64,000 nucleotides of DNA from Streptomyces sp. NBC_01283 (GCF_041435335.1 NZ_CP108430.1:7846001-7910000), one strand, 5' to 3'. Positions 25,905 through 33,646 are shown, numbered from the stretch's first letter. Numbers and translations are program-made. The notes: a model not told the origin generated them from the letters alone.

Positions 25905-27475
25905 CCACCCCCGCATCGAACCAGCGCCGCCTGCGCATCGGCATCGGCGGCATCGGCATCGAGTCCTCCACCTTCTGCCCGCACCGCTCCACCACGGACG
26001 ACTTCCGCCAGACCCGCGGCCAGGACCTCCTGGACCGCTACACCTGGACCCGGCCCGGATCGGACCTCGCGAACACGGTCGAATGGGTGCCGCTCCTGCA
26101 CGCGACCTCGCTGCCCGGCGGTCCGGTCGAGGCCGAGTCGTACCTGATCCTCAAGGACGAACTGGTCACGCGCATACGGGAGGCGGGCCCCCTGGACGGT
26201 CTCGTCCACGACATCCATGGCGCGATGAGCGTCGTCGGCCTGACCGACGCCGAGGCCGACCTGACGGAAGCCGTCCGCGCCGCGCTCGACTCCGTCGGCA
26301 CCCCCGACGGCGGCCGCCCCATGATGTCGACCGCCATGGACCTGCACGGCAACGTCTCGCGCCGGTTCGCCGAGCCCATCGACCTGCTCACCGCCCACCG
26401 CCTCGCCCCGCACGAAGACGCCTGGGAGACCCGCGAGCGCGCCGCACGCAACCTCGTACGCTGCCTGCGCGAGGGAGTCAGGCCGCACCGCGCCTGGGTG
26501 CAGGTGCCCGTGCTGCTGCCCGGCGAGAAGACCAGCACCCGCCTGGAGCCCGCCAAGTCGCTCTACGCCTCGCTCGCCGACATCGAGAAGCTGCCCGGCA
26601 TCCTCGACGCCGCGATGTGGGTCGGCTACGCCTGGGCGGACGAACCGCGCTGCAAGGCCGCGATCGTCGTCACCGGCGACGACGCCGAACTGGCCGCCGC
26701 GGAGGCCGGGAAGCTGGCCCGCCGCTACTGGGACGCGCGTCGCGACTTCGTCTTCGTCGGCCCGACCGGCGGTGCCGAGGAGTGCGTCGCGAAGGCGGTG
26801 GCCTCGGAGAAGCGGCCCTTCCTGATCAGCGACTCCGGCGACAACCCCACGGCGGGCGGCGCGGGCGACCTCGCGTACATGCTGAGCAAGCTCCTGGAGA
26901 ACGACTCCATCCGCTCCGGGAAGGTCACCGCCGTCCACCCCGGCATCACCGACCCGGTGGCCGTCGCCCGCTGCTTCGAGGCCGGAGTGGGTGCCGAGGT
27001 CACCCTGAGCGTGGGCGGCAAGGTCGACGCGAACCACGGTGGACCGTACGAACTCACCGGCACCGTCGTGGCGTTGCAGCGCGCGACCGAGCAGAAGGAC
27101 CGCGCGGAAGGCGGCGCGTACGACCGGGGTGTCGACATGGCGGCGGTGCGCACCGGCGGAGTGACCGTGATCCTGGTCGAGCGCCGCAAGCCCTTCCACA
27201 CCCTCGCGGACTTCATGGGCCCGGCGGACGGCGGCCTCGGCATCGACCCGCGCACCTTCGACCTCGTGGTCGTCAAGATCGGCTACCTGGAGCCCGAGCT
27301 CTACGACATGGCCGCCGACTGGCTCCTCGCCCTCACCCCGGGCGGCGTCGACCAGGACCTGCTGCGGCTCGGCCACCACCGGGTCGAGCGCCCGCTCTAC
27401 CCGTTCGACGAGGACGCCCACGAAACCGGGGCGGGCCCGGACCTGACGGCGACCCAACTGGCGCCGCTCGCCTGA
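25901..27475 (+). CDS. M81 family metallopeptidase (MlrC/microcystinase-C-like)
   Basis: A 524-residue cytoplasmic protein of peptidase family M81, known from MlrC, which degrades linearised microcystin. The N-terminal domain shows RIGIGGIGIESSTFCPHRST, LVHDIHGAMSVVG and STAMDLHGNVS, with metal-ligand Asp and His residues in the HDxHGAM and DxHGN motifs. The C-terminal MlrC_C domain includes ISDSGDNPTAGGAGD and TVILVERRKPFHT. It begins in overlap with the ROK gene. Beside an Opp importer it would break down the imported peptide or amide. The substrate is unknown; microcystin itself is not implied. Confidence 0.9.
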   Translation: MTTPASNQRRLRIGIGGIGIESSTFCPHRSTTDDFRQTRGQDLLDRYTWTRPGSDLANTVEWVPLLHATSLPGGPVEAESYLILKDELVTRIREAGPLDGLVHDIHGAMSVVGLTDAEADLTEAVRAALDSVGTPDGGRPMMSTAMDLHGNVSRRFAEPIDLLTAHRLAPHEDAWETRERAARNLVRCLREGVRPHRAWVQVPVLLPGEKTSTRLEPAKSLYASLADIEKLPGILDAAMWVGYAWADEPRCKAAIVVTGDDAELAAAEAGKLARRYWDARRDFVFVGPTGGAEECVAKAVASEKRPFLISDSGDNPTAGGAGDLAYMLSKLLENDSIRSGKVTAVHPGITDPVAVARCFEAGVGAEVTLSVGGKVDANHGGPYELTGTVVALQRATEQKDRAEGGAYDRGVDMAAVRTGGVTVILVERRKPFHTLADFMGPADGGLGIDPRTFDLVVVKIGYLEPELYDMAADWLLALTPGGVDQDLLRLGHHRVERPLYPFDEDAHETGAGPDLTATQLAPLA

Positions 27476-27478
27476 TGA

Positions 27479-27524
27479 GAAGGGGCTTCACCGCCCAGAT
27501 CGCTTCTGCGAAGGTGATCCCTTC
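27479..27524. terminator. Imperfect stem-loop after the M81 gene
   Basis: GAAGGG and CACC (27479-27492) pair with GGTG and CCCTTC (27513-27524) across an internal loop, in the 78-bp gap before the next gene. It may partly terminate the ROK-M81 transcript. The stem is broken and there is no T-run, so support is weak. Confidence 0.3.
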
Positions 27525-27553
27525 GAGCCGCGAACCCGTCCGGAGGAGCCCCC

Positions 27554-28384
27554 GTGAAGCGTGCCGCCACCCTGTCCGCCCTGGTCTGTCTGCTCGCCGT
27601 CACGGCTGCCGCGCCCGCGTCGCCCGACACCGGGCGCGGCAAGGACCGCCACCACGGAAGCCTCCTCGATTCCGTGCCGAAGTCGGGCGTCCTGAAGGTG
27701 TGCACGACCGGCGACTACCGCCCCTTCACCCACCTCGACCCAGCCGACGGAACGTACAGCGGCGTGGACATCAAGATGGCCGAGGACCTGGCGAAGAGCC
27801 TCGACGCGAAGCCCTCGTACGTGCCGACGACCTGGGCGAACCTGACCAAGGACGTCGCGGCCGGCCGCTGCGACATCGCGGTCGGCGGCGTCTCCATCAC
27901 CCTGCCCCGCGCCCGCCAGGTCTACTTCAGCGAGCCGACCCGCGAGGACGGCAAGACGCCGATCGTGCGCTGCGCCGACAAGGACGAGTTCGGCGAGGGC
28001 ACGCTCAAGGACATCGACAAGCCGGGCACCACCGTCATCGTCAACCCCGGCGGCACGAACGAGCAGTTCGCGCGCGAGAACATCAAGCAGGCCGCCATCA
28101 AGCTGCACCCCGAGAACACCACGATCTTCCAGGAGATCGTCGCGGGCCGCGCGGATGTGATGATGACGGACGCCAGCGAGACCCGCTACCAGTCCAAGAT
28201 CCACCCCGAGCTCTGCTCCCTCCACCCCGACAAGCCCTTCACCTTCTCGGAGAAGGCCTACGCGCTGCCGCGCGGGGACGAGCCGTTCAAGGAGTACGTC
28301 GACCAGTTCACGCACCTCGCGACGCACGACGGGACGTACGCGGGGTACGAGGCCGAGTGGATGGGTGCCCCCTCGGGTTCCTAG
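27554..28384 (+). CDS. Secreted cyclohexadienyl dehydratase-like (PheC family) solute-binding-fold protein
   Basis: A 276-residue protein with a Sec signal (KRAATLSALVCLLAVTAAAPASP) and a type-2 periplasmic-binding fold. The sequence follows PheC closely: LKVCTTGDYRPFTHLDP, YSGVDIKMAEDLA, IAVGGVSITLPRARQVYFS, the diagnostic VIVNPGGTNEQFARENIK and ADVMMTDASETRYQSKIHPELC. PheC turns prephenate into phenylpyruvate or arogenate into phenylalanine, outside the cytoplasm in Gram-negatives. The GTG at 27554 follows GGAGGAG. No permease gene is next to it, which also speaks for an enzyme rather than a transporter component. There is no lipobox, so it should be released from the cell. Confidence 0.75.
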   Translation: MKRAATLSALVCLLAVTAAAPASPDTGRGKDRHHGSLLDSVPKSGVLKVCTTGDYRPFTHLDPADGTYSGVDIKMAEDLAKSLDAKPSYVPTTWANLTKDVAAGRCDIAVGGVSITLPRARQVYFSEPTREDGKTPIVRCADKDEFGEGTLKDIDKPGTTVIVNPGGTNEQFARENIKQAAIKLHPENTTIFQEIVAGRADVMMTDASETRYQSKIHPELCSLHPDKPFTFSEKAYALPRGDEPFKEYVDQFTHLATHDGTYAGYEAEWMGAPSGS

Positions 28385-28400
28385 TCAGGGGTTTCCCTGA
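28385..28400 (+). promoter_or_regulatory. Near-palindromic activator-type site in front of the hydrolase-caspase operon
   Basis: TCAGGGGTTTCCCTGA is almost a perfect palindrome. Its centre lies 42.5 bases before a TACCTT -10 box. In the direction of the downstream gene it aligns with the sites at 33605-33619 and 36946-36962 as GGGGTYATCCCTRGG, here with one base fewer in the centre. Dimeric LuxR-type regulators bind such sites; the resemblance to the PAS-LuxR operator CTVGGGAWWTCCCBAG is noted. Confidence 0.7.
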
Positions 28401-28434
28401 GATGGCCCCCGATGCCGGGGCGGTGGCGCCGCCC

Positions 28435-28440
28435 TACCTT
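28435..28440 (+). promoter_or_regulatory. -10 box placing transcription start at the hydrolase ATG (leaderless)
   Basis: TACCTT is followed by exactly seven bases and then the ATG at 28448, the spacing of Streptomyces leaderless messages. No -35 hexamer is recognisable at the proper distance, which fits a promoter that needs the activator site upstream. Confidence 0.55.
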
Positions 28441-28447
28441 CCTGGGC

Positions 28448-29959
28448 ATGGCTTCCTTCCGTGAGCGGTGCATCCACACCCGGCAGGGTGGTCGGCTCGC
28501 CTCGACCACCACCGCCGACATCGACGAGCTCGTGGCCGGGCTCAAGGACCGGCCGCGCGTGGTGCTCCACTTCCACGGCGGGCTCATCGACGACACGCTG
28601 GGGTTCGCCACCGCCCACCGGCTCGCGCCCGTGTACGAGGCGGCGGGCGCCGACCCCGTCTTCTTCGTGTGGAGCAGCGGCCTCCTGGAGACCCTGCGGG
28701 GCAACCTGCCGCAGATCCTGAACGAGAGCGTCTTCAGGACGCTGCTCAACAGGGTCACTCGTTACGCCACGGGCCTGGTCTTCAAGGAGCCGGGGCAGCG
28801 TGCTCTCGGGGTGGTGGCCACTCCCACCCCGAGGGCCGTCCAAGCGGAACTCGCCCAGGTACGGGCGGGCCAGGAGCCCTACGCCCGGCTGAGCGCACCG
28901 CCGGACGTACCGCCGCTGAAGGAAACCGAGGAGCGGCAGATCGCCGCCGAACTCTCGGCGGACACCGAACTGGCCGAACGCACCCGGGAGATCGTGAACT
29001 CGGTGCTGCCACGGGCCGGGAGCAGCACCACAGAGCCGGTCGCCGCGGCGCGAGACGTCATCGGGGGGCGTGCCGCGGCGACCACACTGATGTCACCGGA
29101 GGTCGTGGCCGACCTCGTGGCCAGGGCGGGCACGGGGGAACGTGCCCTGGTGAGCACCGCGTTGATGGTGCGCAAGACCGTGCGCGTAGTGGCGGCCGTC
29201 GTCGGCCGCTACCGGCAGCGCAACGACCACGGGCTCTACCCGACGGTCGTCGAGGAGATCCTCCGTGAGTTCTACCTCGCCAACGTGGGCGCCGCGATCT
29301 GGGACGCGATGAAGCAGCAGACCGCGGACACCTTCGCCGCCGACGACGACGAGGTCCGCGCCGGGCGGTACTTCCTGGACCGGTTCGCCGAGCTGCTCTC
29401 CACGGGCACCCGCCCCCAGGTGACCGTGGTCGGCCACAGCGCGGGCGCCGTGTTCATCGGCAACCTGCTCGACGACCTCGTGCGCAGGCGTGCCGCCGCC
29501 GACGATCCCCTTCCGGCCGACTTCCGGCTGCGGGACGTGGTGCTCCTCGCGCCGGCCTGCACGGTGGCGCAGCTCGCACCCGTGGTCCGCCGCCAGTCCG
29601 AACTCTTCGACCGGCTGCGGATGTTCACCATGACCGACAGGGCGGAGCAGGCCGACCACCTGGTGCCGTTCCTGTATCCGAGGTCGCTGCTCTACTTCAT
29701 CTCCGGGGTCCTGGAACGCGGGCCGTCCCTGCAGACCGCCGTCACGCCGGTCGCGGGCATGCAGCACTGGTACCTCGACCCCGCCGCCACGGGGCCCGAC
29801 TCCGACGATTTGCGCGGCTTCCTGCGGGCGGACCCCGCGCGCACGGTGTGGTCGCCCGGGGACGGCGGCCCCGGCCTGCGCTCGGGGGCGCGGAGCCACA
29901 TCGCGTTCGACGACGACCCGCAGGTCCTCGCGAGCGTGGCGGCGATGCTCGCGGACTGA
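28448..29959 (+). CDS. Alpha/beta-hydrolase-like protein with GHSAG motif, first gene of a caspase operon
   Basis: A 503-residue protein without signal peptide or clear TM segment. An early strand-turn RVVLHFHGGLIDD (about 37-49) looks like the oxyanion-hole part of an alpha/beta hydrolase, and VTVVGHSAGAVFIGNLLDD holds the nucleophile elbow with Ser331 (G-H-S-A-G). Between them is a long, mostly helical insert of about 270 residues unlike usual lipases. Possible His partners are in MQHWYLD and RSHIAF. It might be a lipase, esterase or peptidase; no named family is evident. The ATG at 28448 has no ribosome site and fits a leaderless start. A caspase-like gene follows after 34 bases, and its own strong RBS indicates an operon. 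Confidence 0.72.
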   Translation: MASFRERCIHTRQGGRLASTTTADIDELVAGLKDRPRVVLHFHGGLIDDTLGFATAHRLAPVYEAAGADPVFFVWSSGLLETLRGNLPQILNESVFRTLLNRVTRYATGLVFKEPGQRALGVVATPTPRAVQAELAQVRAGQEPYARLSAPPDVPPLKETEERQIAAELSADTELAERTREIVNSVLPRAGSSTTEPVAAARDVIGGRAAATTLMSPEVVADLVARAGTGERALVSTALMVRKTVRVVAAVVGRYRQRNDHGLYPTVVEEILREFYLANVGAAIWDAMKQQTADTFAADDDEVRAGRYFLDRFAELLSTGTRPQVTVVGHSAGAVFIGNLLDDLVRRRAAADDPLPADFRLRDVVLLAPACTVAQLAPVVRRQSELFDRLRMFTMTDRAEQADHLVPFLYPRSLLYFISGVLERGPSLQTAVTPVAGMQHWYLDPAATGPDSDDLRGFLRADPARTVWSPGDGGPGLRSGARSHIAFDDDPQVLASVAAMLAD

Positions 29960-29993
29960 CGGCACGAGGACTGAACGTAGGGGGAGAAGTCCG

Positions 29994-31064
29994 ATGAACG
30001 ACCTGCACTACGCCGTGGTCGTCGGCATCAACCGTTATCCGGCCATCAGTGACCTGCAGGCCGCGCGGGGTGATGCGGTCCGGTTCCGGGACTGGCTCGT
30101 CGACCCGGGGGGAGGCGATGTGCCCGAAGGCAACGTCACGCTGGTGACCGCCACCGAGGAGCAGGAGCGCACCGCGGACTTCATGTGCGCCGTACCGACC
30201 AGAGAGAACGTCGACCAGGCGCTCTACCGGGCGAACACCGCGGTCCAGCGGGCCATAGAGGACCGGCCCGAGGAGGAATGGGAGGCGTCCAGGCAGCGCA
30301 CCAGGCTCTACTTCTTCCTCGCGGGGCACGGCTTCATGACGCCGCCCAACAGCACCGCGCTGCTGATGGCCAACGCCGCGTTCGACCTGCTCGGCAATCA
30401 CCTCGCGGTGGGCCAGTACCTGGACTGGTACGAGTCCTCGTCGCCGTTCCGCGAGATCGTCTGCTTCGCCGACTGCTGCCGTACGAGCAGCGGCAACGGT
30501 TCGATGTTCCCCTTCGGGCCGCCCTTCACCACCACGGTGGGCGCGCTGGAGAAGGTCGACTGCTTCGTCGGGTACGCCACTTCGCAGGGAGACCCGGCCT
30601 ACGAGGAACAGAACGCCGACCCCGACCTGGCGCGCGGGCACTTCACGACCGCGCTCCTCGACGGTCTCGGCGGCCGCAGCGCCGACCGCAAGGGGCTCAT
30701 CACCTCCGACAGCCTCGCGGACTACGTCGTACGGCATGTGGAGGACCGCACCAGACACCTGCTGGTCCCGCAGCAGCCCAGGTTCGTCAAGGGGAGCGCC
30801 CCGATGGTCTTCGCCCGTGACGTGGAGGACGGCATGCCGTCCGTGACGCTGTGCTTCCCGGACGGCTTCCGGGGCTGGGTGCAACTGCGCGGCGGTGACC
30901 CCGACGAGGAACCCCTGAGGCTGCTCGTCGACGACGGGGAACGCGTCGAGAGGCTCGCCCCGGGCCTGTACCGGGTGACGCCGGAGAGCTGGGCGGCGGA
31001 CGACTTCCGCAACGGTGGATTCTTCGAGGTAATGACAGGCGGTGGGAATGGTGTCCAGCTCTGA
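29994..31064 (+). CDS. Caspase-family (peptidase C14-like) protease with C-terminal beta-domain
   Basis: A 356-residue protein. It begins as bacterial metacaspase-like proteins do, YAVVVGINRYPAISDLQAARGDAVRFRDWL, then RLYFFLAGHGF with catalytic His112 and REIVCFADCCRTSSG with the Cys in the D-x-C-R position (Cys162; Cys161 adjacent). The p20-like domain ends near residue 275. A C-terminal domain of about 80 residues (VTLCFPDGFRGWVQLRG ... LAPGLYRVTPE) looks like a small beta-sandwich. GGGGGAGA precedes the ATG. It lies between the hydrolase and a third gene which it overlaps by 17 bases. Such proteases act in bacterial cell-death and defence modules; that role here is inference. Confidence 0.87.
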   Translation: MNDLHYAVVVGINRYPAISDLQAARGDAVRFRDWLVDPGGGDVPEGNVTLVTATEEQERTADFMCAVPTRENVDQALYRANTAVQRAIEDRPEEEWEASRQRTRLYFFLAGHGFMTPPNSTALLMANAAFDLLGNHLAVGQYLDWYESSSPFREIVCFADCCRTSSGNGSMFPFGPPFTTTVGALEKVDCFVGYATSQGDPAYEEQNADPDLARGHFTTALLDGLGGRSADRKGLITSDSLADYVVRHVEDRTRHLLVPQQPRFVKGSAPMVFARDVEDGMPSVTLCFPDGFRGWVQLRGGDPDEEPLRLLVDDGERVERLAPGLYRVTPESWAADDFRNGGFFEVMTGGGNGVQL

Positions 31065-32475
31065 GGAGCGGAGGCGCGCACGGGAAGAGCGGCGGCGCGT
31101 ACGGAAGGAGACGGCGAAACACGTGCCGTTCGTCGTGATACCGGACACCCCGTCGGTCCTCGTCACCGTCACGGACTCCGCGTTCCGTGAGGTGGCGCAC
31201 GCTATGGGCACCATCGACACCACGCTGCCGCCCGGCATCTACCGCATAGAGCAGCGGTTCGGCGGAGAGGTGGAGAGCCGGTTCGTCGAGGTCGGCACGG
31301 AACCGTTCGTCGAGCGGCTCGCGCTGCCCCGCATGCCCACGGCCACCCCGGTCGAGGGCACCCCCACGACCCGAGAGGACCATCGCGCGGCCGCGATGCG
31401 CTGGAGCACCGAGGCGACGCACGGCGGGGGCCCGCCGACCCTGATGGTCCTCGTCCGGAACCTGCGCAGGGGCTGGCAGCTCGACCCGTTCGCCCTGGAG
31501 ATCGCCGACGAGCACGGTCGGCCCGTGGACGGCGGTGCCGGTGGCTGGGAGCCGTCCGGCGGCCAGGAGTGGTCGGCCTGGAGCGGCGAACTGCCGCCCG
31601 GCGGCTACCGGTTGAGGACCCGCAGGCAGCCCGCCGACGGGCTGCCCCTCGCGCAGGCGCTGCACGTGCTCGACGGATGGACGACCCTGGTGTTCGTGAG
31701 CAACGGACCCCAGGGCCCGCAACCGCAGTTCGCCTCGATCCAGATGGTGCCCCACGGCGTCGGCTGGCAGCCGACGGACCGCACCCCGGACCTAGCCATG
31801 GAGGCCGCGCTCTCCGGGCTCCGGCAGGGCATCGACCTCGTGTCGACGCGGCAGCTGCTCGGCCTGCTCGACGCGCGGAACGTCAATCCCTTCCTCGGCA
31901 TCATCGGCGCCCATGCCCTGCTGCTGCACCAGAACCCCGACCTGGGGCGGATCGGCAGCCTCCTGGAGCGGCTCGTCCACTACGCCCCCGTCCAGCCGGA
32001 CATCGCCGCGCTGTGCACCCTGCTCGACGAGCCGGTGCCGCCGGTCGCGTCACCGCCCATGCTCGCGGCCTCCTGCCGCCTCCTGGTCCGGGCGGACTCG
32101 GCCGACCCCGGGATCCTCCAGGACGGTTCGGTGGCCGAGAGCGCGGCGGGACACCTGGTCGGGCGCGGCGTCTGGACGACCTGGCTCGAACAGGAGCCCC
32201 GGCCGGGCATCGCGGCACGCGCCGGCATCGTCCCGCCTGTGGCGGGGAACGCCGGTGCGGCGGTGCGGTCCCGGGCCGCCGATCCGGTCGACCGGGTCCA
32301 GCGCTACGTGTGGGAGATCGCGAGCGTCGAGGACAAGAGCGTCGACGACGTACTGAGCAGCATGGAGCCGAAGGACCTGTCGCGCAGGACCGGGCTGCCG
32401 CACAAGGCGGTCGACACGGCCATCAAGGAGCTCAGGAGCCCACACGACGGGCCCGCGCACCCGCAGGGGGAATGA
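31048..32475 (+). CDS. Third protein of the caspase operon, unknown function
   Basis: A 475-residue protein I do not recognise. It has a highly charged N-terminal helix (EERRRAREERRRVRKE, 6-21), then two segments with the same L-P-P-G-x-Y-R ending, LPPGIYRI (60-67) and LPPGGYRL (182-189), typical of beta-sandwich domains and echoing LAPGLYRV of the caspase. A helical part follows (about 250-345, LLDARNVNPFLGIIGAHALLLHQNPDLGRI). The C terminus (VDDVLSSMEPKDLSRRTGLPHKAVDTAIKEL, about 430-462) looks like a helix-turn-helix. No catalytic motif is evident. The ATG at 31048 lies inside the caspase gene, so the two are translationally coupled. It may be an adaptor or target of the protease. Confidence 0.75.
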   Translation: MVSSSEERRRAREERRRVRKETAKHVPFVVIPDTPSVLVTVTDSAFREVAHAMGTIDTTLPPGIYRIEQRFGGEVESRFVEVGTEPFVERLALPRMPTATPVEGTPTTREDHRAAAMRWSTEATHGGGPPTLMVLVRNLRRGWQLDPFALEIADEHGRPVDGGAGGWEPSGGQEWSAWSGELPPGGYRLRTRRQPADGLPLAQALHVLDGWTTLVFVSNGPQGPQPQFASIQMVPHGVGWQPTDRTPDLAMEAALSGLRQGIDLVSTRQLLGLLDARNVNPFLGIIGAHALLLHQNPDLGRIGSLLERLVHYAPVQPDIAALCTLLDEPVPPVASPPMLAASCRLLVRADSADPGILQDGSVAESAAGHLVGRGVWTTWLEQEPRPGIAARAGIVPPVAGNAGAAVRSRAADPVDRVQRYVWEIASVEDKSVDDVLSSMEPKDLSRRTGLPHKAVDTAIKELRSPHDGPAHPQGE

Positions 32476-32491
32476 CCGGGGGGAACGGCGA

Positions 32492-32520
32492 CGGCCGGGA
32501 GGCACAGTGCCTCCCGGCCG
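32492..32520. terminator. Perfect 14-bp hairpin after the caspase operon
   Basis: CGGCCGGGAGGCAC and its exact complement GTGCCTCCCGGCCG surround a single A. It begins 17 bases past the stop of the third gene of the caspase operon. Of the two hairpins in this 298-base convergent gap it is the one nearer the plus-strand operon. The rest of the gap holds no gene. Confidence 0.8.
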
Positions 32521-32595
32521 CCGCCGGGTCCGACGTCCCTGCCCCCGTTGCCGCGCTCGGCACCCCCGTGACCGTGCGTGGCGGAACGTCGGTGG

Positions 32596-32629
32596 CCTGC
32601 CGGCCGCGTCCCCCAACGCGGCCGGCAGG
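32596..32629. terminator. Second 14-bp hairpin, on the SARP side of the gap
   Basis: CCTGCCGGCCGCGT (32596-32609) and ACGCGGCCGGCAGG (32616-32629) form a perfect stem with a six-base loop, about 145 bases beyond the SARP stop. With the hairpin at 32492-32520 it insulates the two convergent transcripts. Confidence 0.75.
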
Positions 32630-32773
32630 GGTGGGTGGATCGACCTGCGGCCCGTGCGCCCCCGAGCGCGCACGGACGGACAGGCCGGCGGTGACGTGGT
32701 GGTGCGTCACCCGTTCTTGAGGAACCCCCGCGGTCCCGTTCACCATGGCTGCCCCGCCTCCCCGTAACGCCCG

Positions 32774-33520
32774 TCAGGTCAGCGCGCGCCGCACCATCGT
32801 GCGGAACTGCTCCGAGGGTTCGATGCCGAGCTCCGTGCGGAGCAGCCCGCGGAACGCCTTGAAGTGGCGTACCGCCTCCGCGAGGTTGTTCTCGGCGAGG
32901 TGCACCGTCACGACCGCACGGTGCGCGCTCTCGCGCAGCGGATCGATCCGGGTGCTCTCCAGCGCGGCCTCCAGGGCGGGGGCGTACTGCTCGCGCACGA
33001 CGAGCCGCGCCGAGAGGGCCTCCAGCGCGTGCAGCCGCAGCTGGTGCAGCCGCTCGCGCTCGAACACCACCCAGTCCTGGTGCCAGCCGGGCAGCAGCTC
33101 ACCCATGCCCATCAGCGCGGAGCACGCGGCCCCGGTTCCCTCGGCCGGGGCCGCGAGTATGTGGTGTGCCGTGGCGGTGAAGTCCTGGATGTCGAGCCGG
33201 ACGCACCGGCTGAGCGCGAGCACCCCGGGCCGAGGGGCGCCGACGGCCGAACTCGCGTCGTTCAGACGCCAGATGGCGGTACGGAGGCAGGCCCGCGCAC
33301 GCTCCTCGGTGACGTCGGGCCACAGGGTCCCCGCGAGCGCCGACCGGGTCACGGGGCCGCGGAGCCCGAGGAGTGCGAGCAGCTGCTGCCCGCTGGCGGA
33401 CACGTCGACCTGCCCGCCGCCGTCGCCCTCGCCGCGGCTGAGGTGAAATCCCCCAAGCAGCCGCAGACGCAGGGCAGGTGGCGCGTCGCCGCGTACCCCC
33501 GGACGGTCCGTGACAGCCAT
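32774..33520 (-). CDS. Small SARP-type regulator (OmpR-like winged helix plus BTAD)
   Basis: A 248-residue regulator of the AfsR/SARP class. The N-terminal winged helix is ALRLRLLGGFHLSRGEGDGG ... QQLLALLGLRGPVTRSALAGTLWPDVTEERARACLRTAIWRLND; the C-terminal bacterial transcriptional activation domain is LLPGWHQDWVVFERERLHQLRLHALEALSARLV ... YAPALEAALESTRIDPLRESAHRAVVTVHLAENNLAEAVRHFKAF. Small SARPs activate secondary-metabolite or developmental genes through direct heptamer repeats. The ATG at 33520 follows GGGGGTG. It sits downstream of the LAL regulator on the same strand but has its own promoter with the shared GGGGTYATCCC motif. Likely targets are the genes of this region. Confidence 0.9.
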   Translation of the reverse strand: MAVTDRPGVRGDAPPALRLRLLGGFHLSRGEGDGGGQVDVSASGQQLLALLGLRGPVTRSALAGTLWPDVTEERARACLRTAIWRLNDASSAVGAPRPGVLALSRCVRLDIQDFTATAHHILAAPAEGTGAACSALMGMGELLPGWHQDWVVFERERLHQLRLHALEALSARLVVREQYAPALEAALESTRIDPLRESAHRAVVTVHLAENNLAEAVRHFKAFRGLLRTELGIEPSEQFRTMVRRALT

Positions 33521-33563
33521 CTGAACACCCCCAGTTGTGCATCCCATCCCCTGACCAGGCAAG

Positions 33564-33569
33564 AAACTA
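33564..33569 (-). promoter_or_regulatory. -10 box of the SARP gene
   Basis: TAGTTT on the minus strand (33569 to 33564), about 45 bases before the SARP ATG. Its first base is 43 bases from the centre of the palindromic site at 33605-33619, the same spacing as at the two other promoters carrying the motif. No good -35 is present. Confidence 0.5.
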
Positions 33570-33604
33570 CGCCGGGCGCGGCAGGGGTGCCTCAGGGAAC
33601 CGCC

Positions 33605-33619
33605 CAGGGATAACCCCGG
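33605..33619 (-). promoter_or_regulatory. Activator-type site in front of the SARP gene
   Basis: Read toward the gene, the minus strand shows CCGGGGTTATCCCTG. It matches the sites before the hydrolase operon and the 71-residue gene. A further CCCTGA half-site lies next to it (33591-33598 region). It is in the 126-base gap between the LAL stop and the SARP start. Confidence 0.65.
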
Positions 33620-33646
33620 TGTGCCGGGGCTCCGGCCAGGGGAGGG

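Noticed and set aside
33591..33604. A second full activator site (CTCAGGGAACCGCC) next to the SARP site
   Set aside because: Only one half-site resembles the motif; the other arm does not match, so it is mentioned as a half-site only.
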